DNA from: Motacilla alba alba
Lineage: Eukaryota > Chordata > Aves > Passeriformes > Motacillidae
NCBI RefSeq assembly: GCF_015832195.1
Contig: NC_052017.1
Span: 47,755,652-47,819,651 of the forward strand
Direction: 5' to 3'
DNA length: 64,000 nucleotides
A program made the position numbers and the translations under genes. Below are positions 13,291 to 26,270 of this stretch, in pieces (the first letter of the stretch is position 1; the number at the start of each line of letters is the position of its first letter). The notes under the pieces are model-generated. The model was not told the origin of the DNA, made no database searches, and saw nothing but the letters and a program-made list of their open reading frames with translations.

Positions 13291-16200
13291 CAGCTTGATG
13301 TTGCTGCTTGCTGTTGTCACCCAGAATTCACGGCTGCTTTATCAAGTTTCTGTCCAGGTGACAGCGTTCACATCCAAAGTAATTTGAACTGACTTTAACA
13401 GTGAGATTTTGTGACATGGTATTGGATGCTTTGCAAAATCACTGTATATCATAGTTGCTCTTTTGCCATATTTCATACAATTTTTAAAATATTCCTTTGT
13501 ATTGGCTCTCTTCAGTATTCTGTTTGCCTGCTGTCTTCCCTTCCTTCCTTCCACTGTTCTGAGACCTGCCTTAGTTATTGTAAGTGTGGGATTCTCTGGC
13601 CCTCCCTTCTGCCTCCCTCACTTGTTTTATAAAGTCAAATAATAATGATTACACGATGCTTCAACATATTTACTTGGTTAATAAATATATTAAGAGAATT
13701 TATTAAATACAGAGAACATGTTGCTAAGTCAACTCCACATCTTGTAGCACAATCCTTAATTATGTAAATAATCACCCCACAAATAGTCCCTTTGGGTTCA
13801 ACAGCAGAACATGGACAAGGGAGGATTTCTTATTAAACATTCAAAATTGGGTCCAATGCACAACATAATGAGACTACATTATGGTAATGATGCCTGCCAA
13901 GGTAAAAATAGGAGAGGCAGATGGTAGAGGAGAGAAAAATGCTGAATATTTATCCCATTAACAGTGTGAACCAGTTTGAGTCTTAAAACGAGGGCAGGGA
14001 GAGGCAGCATTGTAAATCCTTTTCCTTGAGGGATCAGTTTCAGTTCTCTTGGTCATTAATGGCCATTAATTCCATTAGCAGCCATACCTCCATTTCAATT
14101 ATGAAAAATACCACATGAATACTTACTGTACAGGTTCCTATTTTCAGTTTAGTTCCTATGATCAGATCTATATTCCGATTCCATGTTTAAAAAAGCAAAT
14201 GAACAGTGCAGGTAACTGAAGCCTCCCATTAAGAAGCTAGCAGTATAGCCCTTTCTCTTGTAAATTTGATTCTCTTGACAGCAATCTCCATTCTGCATTT
14301 CCCTTCTTGGAGAGAATTCTTTTGGGAGGTGTAGAAGAGTCAGAGAATGGCAACTCTCTTCAGAATTTTTGGTTTAAGATCTCATTGAAATGGGATTTGT
14401 GAAGTTTTTGTGATCCTCAGTTAATTTTCTGGGTTTGTCAGTGTAACTCTGTGAGTAACACAGTCTGTCATCTAGCCAAGGTAATTAGCTCCTTGTACAG
14501 GGAACGAATAGGAAACTTTGAAATCCAAGCTCTAAGCAGAGTGCAGGAGCAGTGCGAAAAGGAGCAGTGGGGATATTTTATTTCACCGGACTGTATTACT
14601 TCAGGCAGCATCAAGTAAACCGATGGTGAGAAACACAAGACTGAAAATGGGGTAACCTCATGGTTTCCAGAGCTCAGATGGAGAAGAGCAAGAATCTTGT
14701 CTTGTTTTCTTTCATGTCTTCTTGACCACTCAAATTCTTGGTTCTTCTCTCTGTTATCCCTTTTAAAGTGAGTCTTCTCCCACCCCTGTGGTTATTGAAG
14801 GACTACATTGTCTTGTGCTGCCAAATGGGGAGGATCTAACCTCTTCTGGTTTCTGCCCACTATTCCTCATCAGTTCTTCCCTTTCAAGAAGCCAAGTGGC
14901 TGCACTGTTGCAGAAGGTCTGACAGAGCAACTTTCAAGTTTCCTTTTCCAATTGGACTGGCTTGGTTACCTCTATGAGTTTGCCCAAGGTCCAGCAAGTG
15001 TAAGACTTGTTAAAGACTGAGGATATTCAACACTGTACAGTGGTTTAAATCCAGCAGTCACAATGCCTGAGAAGAGTTGGTGTGAAAATTTTATCCGGAT
15101 TTTGTTTGAGATGAAGAATGTTAAATTGAAGGGGAGGACAGTTAATAGCTGTTAGGAGCATTGCAACAATAATTAGAAATACTAGAAGCCCTGTGCAAAA
15201 TAAATTAATTGACCCTATACCAAAGACTGCTTTTTAATCAAGCTGCTTATCTTTCACTATGTTTAAAAATACATTATATAGCAAAAGGTGTGAATCTGAT
15301 AATTGTAAAAGTACCATAAATAACTTTCAGTTCTTGGAAGCTGTTCAGTTTCCTTAAATGAAGTTTTCCCAGCTTATTTCAGGGAAATAAGTGTCCCTTT
15401 TTTTTTTTATCTCTTAATTTGTAGGCTAGATTTTCTTCTCATTTGTGCAGATGATTACTACTGCAGTCAGAAAGGCTGCATTTTATTCAGAAGTATATAA
15501 TAGTTGCATTAAATGCACTTGATAGTAAAAGAAAGCTTTTGTCATGCCCTGTTTCCATTAGCTTACACTCTCCTCTCTATGGTGAAATAGATTCATTTCT
15601 GCACATGGATTGTAAATATCAAATATATTCTGCACCAAATTAAATTTTCAGGGATGTAGTTTTTTTCCAAAAGCGTCTTAGGGAAAGCAGGGATGCAATT
15701 AGATGTAGAGATTTATTGTGACTGAGTGACTTGTAGTGGTCAAATTTTACAGTGCCAAATGTCTGTGCAAGGCCAATCAGCCCTAAATTAGTCCTTCTCT
15801 GAGACCTTTCATGCCAAGATTAGTCTTATAGCAAGTATTCATTTGTTCCTCATCATCTAAAAACTTATGTGCTTTCTCAGTAGAAGAGGCTGATAATGTT
15901 GTGGTCCACAGCAAGGCATGAAATTTGGCTCCCTAAGAGGATCTGGGAAACTGGAAACTTGGAAACCTTCAGGTGAATTGGTGGTTTAGAATGTTTTTCA
16001 ATGCCTTGGTCACTTGAGACATCACTTTATCTCCCTTGTTTTTTTAAAATTTCCTTTAGTCTCCCTCTCTTTCTCTTACATAAAAGCAAAGCAAAAGGGT
16101 CAACCAAGGGCTATGGCTCAATTTCTCTATGAAGCAGGTTGGATTAAATGGAGAAATGAAAGAGCTTTGTGCCTTGTTTATCCTTTTCATAAACAGCTGA

Positions 16201-16983
16201 AAATTAAATCACACGTATTCTTGGTTTTCAATAGCCAAAGCTGAAATGATAGATTTCCATCGGGCTTAGTTTGTTTACTGGTGCACAGGCTACAATATTT
16301 GGAGGTCATGTTGCAAACAGACTTTGCCTTGAAACTGATGCATATCTCACACTCCTGCTTCTTTACAGTGAAGAGATGGAAAATCAGCATTTGAATTGAA
16401 GAATGTCTTGGATTTCAAGTAACCCTACCCTGCAGAGAGTTTCTTGTCTGTATTTCAACAAGAAGCAGGGCTGATTATTATTACTGAAGGTTGCTGAGAC
16501 AGTTAAGTGTTTGTGGATAGCTCCTGCTTGTCAGAATGAAAGAGGAGGACCATGTCCATCTCCCATTTGTCTAGGCTTGTACTATGGCTCAGAGTGACAG
16601 GGATGTGACTGAGATATTTAGAATAATAAAATAAGAGGGTGTCAGCGCAAAGTCATTGGAGATGGGAGAGACTATGTTGGTGAGGGTTCTTATGAGCAAA
16701 TTCAACCAAACTTTAAGGTTTGAAGAGAGATGCAAATATGTACTCAAGGTGCATGTAGGACCTGTGGCATGAACTGAGCACATAAAGAAAATTCATGTTG
16801 TAATTAAGATCCAAATTCACTGTTTGCCTACTACATACCAGTGTGCTAAATATTTATTTGTTAATTGTATGCAAACTTGTGATAGAACACGCTGGCAGAA
16901 GCCCATATGATCCTGGTCTAATTGATGTTAGTCCAGGGTCTCCAAGTCCTGTGAATAAAACAGGTTAAATAAAGCTTCTGTTT

Positions 16984-17042
<59 letters not shown>

Positions 17043-20000
17043 CCCCATGAAATAGCCTCTAATAGCATTAGGCTAATTTATGCTATCACCTATAATGGAG
17101 AACGAAGTGTATTTATGGGTAGAAAGGCAGCTCTAGTTGACTTCCCTTCTCTGAACGCAATATTTACTCTCCCTCCTTTTCAGGAGCGAAGAACAAAGTG
17201 CTGTACAGCAGCTTCTTGGGGATGTCAGAGTTCACAACAATTATGTCTGGAGCCTAGTGAGGAAAGTTTTTTGTCTCATTTGCACAAATGAAGATAAATC
17301 CCAGATACTAAGGAAAGGCAAGTTAATAATTTTTATTTTATATTCAGAAAACCTCTGTTAATAGAAACATCAGTGTAGGTACTGCAAATTGAGCTAATGT
17401 GATAAGGGAGATACAAGACAAGATAAGCATGGTAACTCACAATGATCTTGTTTCCAGTTTTGTTTCAAAGATTTCCATCACTGTGAACCTGAAAAGAGAC
17501 CTATCCTTTCAAAGACTTCGGATAAAGGTCTGGTCATGATGTGAGAAATGAGTGGGTGTTTCAGGGAACCAACACAATTCAAAGGACAGACATTAAAACA
17601 CGTTTTTAACTATGTGGGATCTGCTTCCCCATTCCCATATGTTTAGTAGATCAATATTAGCTCCTCTACAGTCAATAGAGCTCACTGATGTAAAACTGCT
17701 GTGTGCATGTTCTTAATGATTCATAGTTTTGAATCCTGGCCAGTTCTATAATTCAGCCCTCACAAAGGCAAACAACCTCCTGCCAATCTGCCCTTTCTTC
17801 TCTCATCCTGTTATTTGTTAGGAGTCTGTAGCCCATTAGCTGGCTTACTATGGTATTAATAAGTGATACAATTATTCATAGCCAGATCTGCTGATAAGAA
17901 ATCGAATGCTCTGGTAAACAACTGACTACTCTTTTTCCGTGACATCAACAACAAAGTCAAACAGGGTACTGGAAAAAGGATCATTCCCAGGACCATGCTG
18001 AAAGATTGCATAGTTATGTAGAAGAGGAGAAAAGCTACTTTCAAACCACTGATGAGGAATGTTCTGTGTAATTTCCAACAGTCACCTTCCACTATGTCTT
18101 CTGCTCCCACCAGTGACACATGAACTCATATGGCTGATCACTCCATGCCAGGTCTGGCCACCAAAGGAACCTGTCTGGTCCCACCATCTTTTCCTCCCTA
18201 AAACCAGTGCCCCAGGGTATAGGAGAGCACAAGTGGCTAGTGGATAAATTTGTGGTACTTCCCTCCAATGCCAGTCTTGCAAGTGCTTGCTGAGCCTCCC
18301 TGGCTAGGAGAGTGCTTTTGTGGAAAGCCCTTAGCATATTACAGGACTGGCTGAGCAGGTGTCAGTCAGCATCCAGGGCTGCTTCTCACTGCTGCTGACT
18401 CATGTACCAGTCACGTTGGCATGGGCACAATCCCCACAATCCCCAGAGTTAGAATATGTATGGTTTGCGATATGTGTGTTTTATATTAAATGTGCTTTAC
18501 ATTATTGTGATTTCTCCGGCTTTGTTAGGGTTGCTCCGATACCCTGTGTGACATCAAACCCTTCCCCTCCTCCCCTTCCTCTCCTAGTGACTGCTTGACT
18601 ATTAAGTGGTTTTGAGGCTGAGATTAACTGTGGTTGGAGAATTGAAAACTCTGGTTAATGCTGTAAACATTTGTGCAGCTTTTCTTGACAAAGTAAGTGC
18701 CATTTTTGTGTTCAAAGTAATTTAAACTTCATGTTCTTTTTTGTTCTTTGAATACTCTGAGTAGGAGTAAGGATACTTACAGGGAAACACCTCTCAGTGA
18801 TTAAATACCATTTTATGTTTCAGGTTAATAACAATGATTTTCAATGGTAGTTCAGAGATTAAGTTCTGACATTACCCTTGTACTGTCTTTCACATTTCCT
18901 GTGTTACTCCTGGTCTTGCAGTGTTACTACTTTTCTGAGGCTAGAAGCTTCTGTGCAGAATGAAGATAGTTTTCTAAATCTTCTCTTGGTCAAACTCTAT
19001 CATTCTTCTGGCATCTTGTCCAATCAGTCAGTTACCCTTGCTCCTCAAAACATTTCAGAAAAATCTGAATTTTTCTCATCTTTGAGGCCTTGGTGCTTTT
19101 TATGTCTTCTTTTGCTGAAAGAACTTGTCACTGGCCTTGGTCTTGCTCTCTGGAATCAATAACATGAAGTGAAAAAACTTATTCAGAAACCATCTTTTTG
19201 ATGAGTTTCTGAGTAACTGTCTTGCTGGAAGTAATTTTTGATGTGTCTGACATAATTTTTTATGCCTTTTCCAGCACTAGGTTTTTCAGCACCTAAATTG
19301 CAACTAGTTCTGTAGCTAGTATTCAACTTCTCTGTGTTGCCTGCACAAGTAACACAATCTCCCTTACAGCAGGTCACATATTTATTTTTAAAATGTGTCC
19401 TAGGATCTTTTAATAAATCCCTAGGGCTTCCTGCTGAAACTTCTTTTGTGCTGTGAGGGAAACCTGTAGAACTTACATTCTTTTCAGTGAGTTCCAGGAT
19501 GTGACTGTCCTGATCTGAAGGTCTGTGGTATCTCTAAAGGTCTGTCTGGGAGAGATCTTGTGTCTGTGGGCTGTCAGAACACCGCGTGTTTGAATGGGTC
19601 TGTTTACAGGTGATTCACCTCCTTGTAGTACCTCTTGTTTTGACTTTCCAAAAAGATTAGAGCTGTATTTTCCTAGTGCTGAACTGGAACTTCAGCACCA
19701 ACATTAGAAGTTCTGTGAGAGTCTTTCAAGACTCTCAAGTCATCAAGTGAAGCAGGATTAGGACCTGTTTGGTCTGAGCCATGAGCTTTTGACAGTTAAA
19801 ACTTTTACCTACACAAAACCCCAATGGCACCTCAGGGACTTGACTCGATGGGGATGAAGGCCATCATATTAAAAGTAAGGATGGAGCACAAGTATTTAAT
19901 TTATTCCTCTGGAATTCTACTCTTCTTCAGGATAATAGAGGCTATTGTCAGTGTTATTTTACTCCCAGTTGTTTCAAGGGTGATCAAAGCTCAAGTGCAA

Positions 20001-22080
20001 TAGGCACTGCTCAGAGAAAGATGTAACTGTTCTGTTGGCTCTCCTGGGGAGTTGATTTAACAAAAGATGTCTGTCAAGTGGGAGGGTGAGTGGGTGGGCC
20101 ACCACAAGATGACTTTCCTGGGCACATATGTCCTGGCATTTCTGAGAAGAGTTTTAGCAGCTCATTTCTGAGTATGGAAAACAAGGCAGAACAAAAGGGC
20201 AGGTGGCATGCCCAGTGAAAGGCTAAGGATAACAAACAATACATGAGTTGCCTGGATTTAGGTTTCAGTGTTGTGGCAATTTGGGCATGAAAGCTTATCA
20301 GCTCTTACAATAACATCTGATTATGTTTTTTTCTAGAAGGATGCTTATGTTCTGGAAAAGCCATTATGAAGTTATTGTTTTATTTTAATTTAATTTAAAA
20401 CCATCCACCCTTTTATAACATCAGCCTCTGCATCTTGCTACAGAGTGATAGTCATTTGGGAAAAAAAAAGAGGCCTGATAATTAACTTAGTTTCGTGTGT
20501 ATATCTACAGAGCCACTACAGCAGCAAGAGATTTGAGAGGACTGTTCCTTCTCTTTGTTTGCCTTCCATCTGCCAAACATGCCATCTCTTCTGCTCTCCA
20601 AAGGAAGCAGCAGAGGTAGTAAGTCGTGCTCTGCTCAGCTCACGCACTGTGCTCTGCATGTGTATTCCATTCAGTCTGAAATACTGGAAGTAAAAAAAAC
20701 AACAAAACATTTCCTTAAAAATGGGCAAAGTTTATACAAATATTTTTTAGTTCTAAGCAGAGCTTGAAGTCACATAATGCCATAAAAGACTCCACCTGAC
20801 AAATGTAAAGATCATAGGAAGAACTTTGAAACAAATGCACAAATCAGATTGTTCAATAAAAAACCCCAAACAAACCATCAAAAATAACACTAAAAAAAAG
20901 TGGTGATGCTTGTGCCACAGAGGTTTTTACTGTGGAGGTGAAGCTGGACTGCAGCTTTCCCTCCAAGGGAAGGTGTGTGGCTGGGCTTGGACCCACTACA
21001 TCCAGAGCAAGCAGGAGGTTTGTTGTATAGGAATGGGTTGCAGGGCTGGGACCTGAATCACAGGGAGTTGCTGAGAGTGCTTGTCCTTGCAGGATGCAGG
21101 AGGGCCAAGCTGGTTGGTGGTCCAAGACTGCTTATCAGAGGACTAAAGGCAAGAGGATGCTGGACAAAAAATACAAGTGTTTGATCCCCAAGTACCAGCA
21201 CACCTGCACTTCGTAGCAGGTGGCCTCATGGTTGACTCTTCCCTAAGGATACTAGAAAGATAAAGTGTGTCCACAGCCCACTGCCAGGGGTTGGATGACA
21301 GGCTGAAACTTATCCTGAGACATCTCATTTGTATGCTCCAGACATGTCTGTCTATTGAATTATTTATTCCTTTGGCTTTTCCACTTTAATTTCACTTTTT
21401 CAGAAGCTCAATTTTCTCTAGCTATCATTCTGTATCATGAGTCATGCCCCATATACTGAGCAGTATTAGTGCATGCAAAGAGAATTGTACCAGCTAACAC
21501 ATCCGAAGAAAACATCATTTTTGGAAAGTGGAATCTGCCATGTTGCAGCAGAGCTAGTTTCAAGTTCCCAATCTTAATGAAACTGCTACCTGAACTTTTT
21601 TTTCCCCCTAGATTTATTTGCAGTTCTTTGAGATTTATTTCCAATTCATGAAAATGTGATTAGTGTGATTACAGCAGCCTTAAAAGACATCACAGATCAT
21701 TGCAGAACAATTCCTCTCTGCAGCCAGTAGGACTGTAATTAGTATAATGTCCACTAAATGACAGCCCAGTGTGTGAACCTCAGTCACAGCTGCTTTGGGT
21801 GTTAGCAGTCTTTCAAGACTTAGAATGAGCCAAGTCATGCATAAATGGTGTTTATCTTTGCATTGCAAATATGTCTGAGAGCTTATTATTAATGTCTCCA
21901 ATTTCCTCAAGATTGATGCTCTAGATCAACCTGGCTCTGCATGCTTTAGTCTAGGAACCGAACAGGATATTTATGCAAAAATGACTATTGCACCACATAC
22001 TGAACTTTGAATAGAAGACTTATCAAAATTGCTCTTTTATTCAATAGGAATTTAAAAGTCATGACTGGATTCTTCACACA
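13291..22080. other. Intergenic sequence, no gene recognised
   Basis: Only the T50 run stands out. No open frame resembles a known protein. Distal regulatory elements of STAC or its neighbour could lie here but cannot be seen by eye. Confidence 0.6.
16986..17035. repeat. T50 homopolymer
   Basis: Fifty consecutive T residues. On the minus strand this is A50, but there is no AATAAA just before it and no recognisable gene sequence, so it is not clearly the tail of a retrocopy. Confidence 0.95.
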
Positions 22081-22224
22081 TGTGGCAAAGGAATCTCTTG
22101 TGTAGCTTTGCCCGGCTAGGTGGTGTCACGCTGCCGCAGCCCCTCTCTGCTCCGCTGATCTCCCAGCTGCCAGGGAAGGCATGGGCGCAAAAACAGAAGC
22201 AGCAGTCACGGATCCTGGGGTACA

Positions 22225-22230
22225 TTTATT
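22225..22230 (-). promoter_or_regulatory. Polyadenylation signal of the solo LTR
   Basis: The minus strand reads AATAAA within the LTR, between the TATA-like box and the U5-like GC-rich end. Confidence 0.55.
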
Positions 22231-22286
22231 TGATGTTACTGCTCCCCTTTCTGCTTCTCCAGGACCCCGAACTCAGGGTAGACAAT

Positions 22287-22297
22287 AGGTTATATAC
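22287..22297 (-). promoter_or_regulatory. TATA box of the solo LTR
   Basis: The minus strand reads GGTATATAACC, about 60 bp before the AATAAA at 22230-22225. That is normal spacing for a compact retroviral R region. If active, it would drive transcription toward lower coordinates, away from STAC. Confidence 0.55.
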
Positions 22298-22964
22298 CGG
22301 GAGAGGGTCGCAGGACAGGATACAGAATTCAACAAATCAGGAGAACTAGAGATAACATACAGGTGGGCATTCAAACCGCCAGCAATGAAGAATCCCAAGG
22401 AAAAAGGACAGTTTAGAGAAATGCTGAATTGACAGAGAAGTTTCTCGAGAAGGCAGTTTTCTTAGGGAGAGAAAGACATTTCCTGCCAGGAGGAGTAAAG
22501 GAAGTTCTGGGAGAAGAGCTGGAAACCAAAGGGCAGCACAAGGAGATTACAAATCAAACAATAGTCATATTAATCAAACACAATGCATCCCTACACTCTT
22601 GTCATCTCTAAGAGGTGGGTGGATGTCTTTTTGTTAAGCCACCCATTACAACTCAAAGGGGACTCTTTCAGTTGCCTTTTTTTTTTTTTTTAATGAAGGT
22701 AAACCGGAGAGTAATTACTAATTTATCTGGAAACCACCACTCCAGGACCAAAGTCTGCTGCAAGAAGTAACTTCCAAGAGGATCTGACCTTTGACGGTTT
22801 CATGCCAGAATTCACTAAGAGATGGACTTTTGGGATGTAGAGAAAATGAAAACTCCTCTGCCCTAGTTTAAAGACTGTGAGTTATTCAGTAAGAGCATGG
22901 AGAGAAATTCTGAAAATATGACTGTCTCTGAAATAAAATCTTAGTCCTGTTTCCTCCTTTCTTC

Positions 22965-22997
22965 TAGATAGAAACATTTTATAGATAGAAACATTTA
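22965..22997. repeat. 17/16-bp tandem duplication
   Basis: TAGATAGAAACATTTTA is followed directly by TAGATAGAAACATTTA, which differs only by one T in the run. Confidence 0.9.
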
Positions 22998-25900
22998 ATA
23001 GTCAGCTGATGATATTTATCAATTTAGAATTAATTTTTCTTCCTTGAAAGTTTTCCCTTTCTCAGGTTTCCTCTGAGACCAAAGAGTTTTTATGGCAGCT
23101 GCTCTAATGGCAAATTTGGATTCGACAGCAGCATGGTGTGTTTTCCCTGTGTTGTACCAGACCTTGGCTGAAAACCCATAGTGTTATCAGGGAAAAACAG
23201 CAAACCCTGCAAACTGACACCACATAACCCTGTAGCCCCTATATTGTCTTTAAACATCTAAGTACATAAGAAGCAGTATCCATTGCCATGTTAATTTTTT
23301 TCCTAATGCTATTTTCTTATAGAAATGGCAATTTGTGGTAGCTGAAATTGGGATATTTTGAGCAAAATATCAGAAATTTTTTTGCATTTTGCTTGGGTAC
23401 GGTACATCAAATTTATGTAGTAGAGAATGTATTGAACTCAATGAGGAGGTGAAAGTAACCAATGTGAAAACTGATTGCAGTTAAATTATTGTATTCTGGT
23501 CAAGTCTTATGTCCCAATGACTTTTCTGAATGCAGGCTTTTTATTGCTGAACATGGCAAAAAACATTTCAGCCCCAGTTGTTCTTAACATAAGACTTTTC
23601 AGAGGAAAGGCCTCATAGGAATCTTGTCGGTATTTTTAGATTGTGGGCAGGATTTATTGTGTTATGTTGGCTCTTGCAGGCAGTCCATTGCCTCAGTTTT
23701 TTGGCACCTCCTTCAGAAAAGACATAAGAGCAAGAGGTGTTGCAGTCATTTTGTCTGCCCAGTAAAAATCTTCACAGCGAATGCAGCAAATCTGGGAGAG
23801 GTGAGTGGTCAGCAGGAGTCCCTTACCCACAGAGGAAAGCTTACGTGAAGAGACGGCTGGTGGAATTGTTGGCAGCTGTGCCAAAAGCACAGGGTAAATA
23901 ATATCAGCAAAAGATAAAATGAGAGATCATGCAACTCAGCAGCTGCAACATTCCAGGATATACACCTGCAGTTTCTCTGGAGTCTAACTGGGAGAGAAAA
24001 CTTTGTCACCTATGTGCATAATGCAATTGCTGCCTGAAATATTCTTCTTTGGGAGCCTGAAATGTGCTGTTGTTTGGCTCCCACTGCTTCATCTGTGTAG
24101 TACTGACACAGCTAACATAATAAGGAGGAAAGGCAGAGCCAGACGTTTCCAGCTGAATAATTTAAAACAATAAATAAACTGGGATTATTGCTACAAACTT
24201 TTTTCTCTGTTCTTTTCCTATTTTTTTTTCTTTTTACCTTATAACTACTTTCCATCTTCATCAGCTAAGATTCTTCACTCAATTTTTCTTAATAGCAGTC
24301 CAAATCTGTTGCCTATCACCTGCTACTTACTTTTAAATGAAGAATCTGTCCCCATTTTACTCATATCAATTAATTGTCATGCTTAAATGATCTTCTCCAA
24401 TCCTCTCTAACCCCAAGGCAACTCCTATATGCAGTCTTGATAGGTGATTAATGACTTTCCATTCCTGGAAGCAATGTGAAAGACAAAAGAGAAATAAGAC
24501 AACCAAGAAAAGACTCTTTTTTAACCTTTCTTTCACCTCAATCATTTCCGGAAGGAAGACAAGAAGGGTAATAAATGTTTCACTCTTCTTCAAGGAACAT
24601 CAGCTCTGTTGGTGACCGGTGTTAATTACCTGAGAAATATTTAAATGAGGGTACACAACTTAAAAAGATTAAGTTCTTTTCTCTTGTCAAGTTGGAGTGG
24701 CAGCACAAAATAGATTTCTTCTGTGCCTGTTGACACTGTTAACACCACCTTTCTTTAAGCTCTTATGTTGTTCCTCAAAATCTATGTAAGCTTAAGAACA
24801 AGAACAATGCTTTTTGTGGGTGGAACTTTGAGTTAATCTAATTCAATCTACAATGATGTATAGAGCACTAATTGCTGCCCAGTGTCTGTTTTGTGGTAAC
24901 ACTTTGGAATTATGATGTACGAGACTCAAAGTGCTTTACAGTCTAAACTCACCTTGTCCCACGTTTAATGGATTTTTTTTTCTTGTCCACTTTCTCTTAG
25001 CTCTCAGTAGCAAAGATGAACAGAGATCCCAACTTCACACAGAATACAACAGTTGTTGTGATATTCCATGCAGGAAACAGGGGACTAAATTGATCCATAA
25101 AGTCTTCTTGCTTCCCTTCATCTTCTCTAGGGCAACACTGAGCACTTAAACATATCCAGCCTATTTGAGTGACGGTCTGTCATGCTGGGCATTTTTTCAA
25201 GTGCTCAACTGTGATTTGACAATCGCCTGTGGCTTTTGCATGCTTGAAGGCTCCTTGTTGCCTTTCCCTCCATGGTGAGAGTTGCCTCCATTCCTCAGTG
25301 CCACATAATCTGACCAGGTGAACACCAGCTGGGCCCTCCTTCCTACAATAACCTCAAACCAATGGTTAACTAGATTATTCTCAGCTTGCAGCTGAGTCGC
25401 GAGTCACCATTCCTCAGCACCTCTGTGCAAAGCTGATGATTCTGGTTTGAGAATAAGGGACTTGTGGTGTCATTATATATTCGAGACAGATTTTCAGGAA
25501 GCAGGAATGGCATATTTACTTAATTAGGAGTCTTTTATGTCCCTGTTTACAGTTCCTGCTGGGATTCCACTGTTTAAGGGAAGCCTTGAGTACGGCTTTG
25601 GTATCACCTATAGTTATTTGGTTTTACTCAAACCAGTTCATTTCATATTAGTCTGTATCTGGTGTGCCAAGGGTTGGATCACGTGAGCTGGTTAGCAGGT
25701 GTCACTAATAAAGCAATGAACCCTAAAAGTAACATCTGTCTCATCCTACCCATGCTCTCAGATGATAATTACATCATCTGCTACATAGCTCATTAGAACT
25801 GTCAGCTCTTCCTTGGTTCCCAAGACGGTGGGGGTAGCCAAGGCACACAACCCCACCTGTGTTAGGATTTCCACTAAGCAGGTGTTGACACTTCATCTTC

Positions 25901-26239
25901 TCACGGACAGACTCAGGCTACAACTTCACATTGGATGCTGCTCTATTTCCTTCACTGGTTGGTCTGAGACCAAGGCAACAGTGATGTTGCTTAAAAGAAG
26001 GTGAAATCTGACTTACAAAGGGTCACATCTTTAAAAGCTAGCTATGAAAGTGGTATCATCCTGATCTTTAAGTTAAAACATGCAAAGACCACTACCTGGT
26101 GATTCCAGTCTTCAGAGAGGACTTTTAGAGGCTGAGGATGTGGCTTAGTCTGAAGGTGGAACCTGGAACCCCCGTAAAAGGATGAGAGCAAAAGTGACCA
26201 TTCCTATTACCTTTACCACCCAATGCTACACTGATCTGG

Positions 26240-26270
26240 CTGTGAGTGAGCTCTGTGAGTTCACTCACAG
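26240..26270. repeat. Inverted repeat, 10-bp perfect arms
   Basis: CTGTGAGTGA at 26240-26249 and its exact reverse complement TCACTCACAG at 26261-26270, with an 11-bp loop. It could form a hairpin; there is no sign of function. Confidence 0.85.

Larger units (their letters stand above)
22081..22650 (-). mobile_element. Solo LTR of an endogenous retrovirus
   Basis: The segment runs from TGTAATGGG at 22650 (minus strand) to TTTGCCACA at 22081, about 570 bp with TG...CA ends. On the minus strand it has a TATA-like GGTATATAACC at about 22297-22287, then AATAAA at 22230-22225, in the order U3-R-U5. GC content and CpG are higher than in the flanks. No internal retroviral coding sequence or second LTR adjoins it, so it looks like the product of LTR-LTR recombination. 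The flanks acaca and actca may be a mutated 5-bp target duplication. Family assignment (ERVK or ERVL type) is uncertain. Confidence 0.75.

Noticed and set aside
16986..17291. Possible processed pseudogene with the T50 as its poly(A) tail
   Set aside because: There is no AATAAA shortly before the A run on the minus strand, no gene-like sequence and no target duplication.
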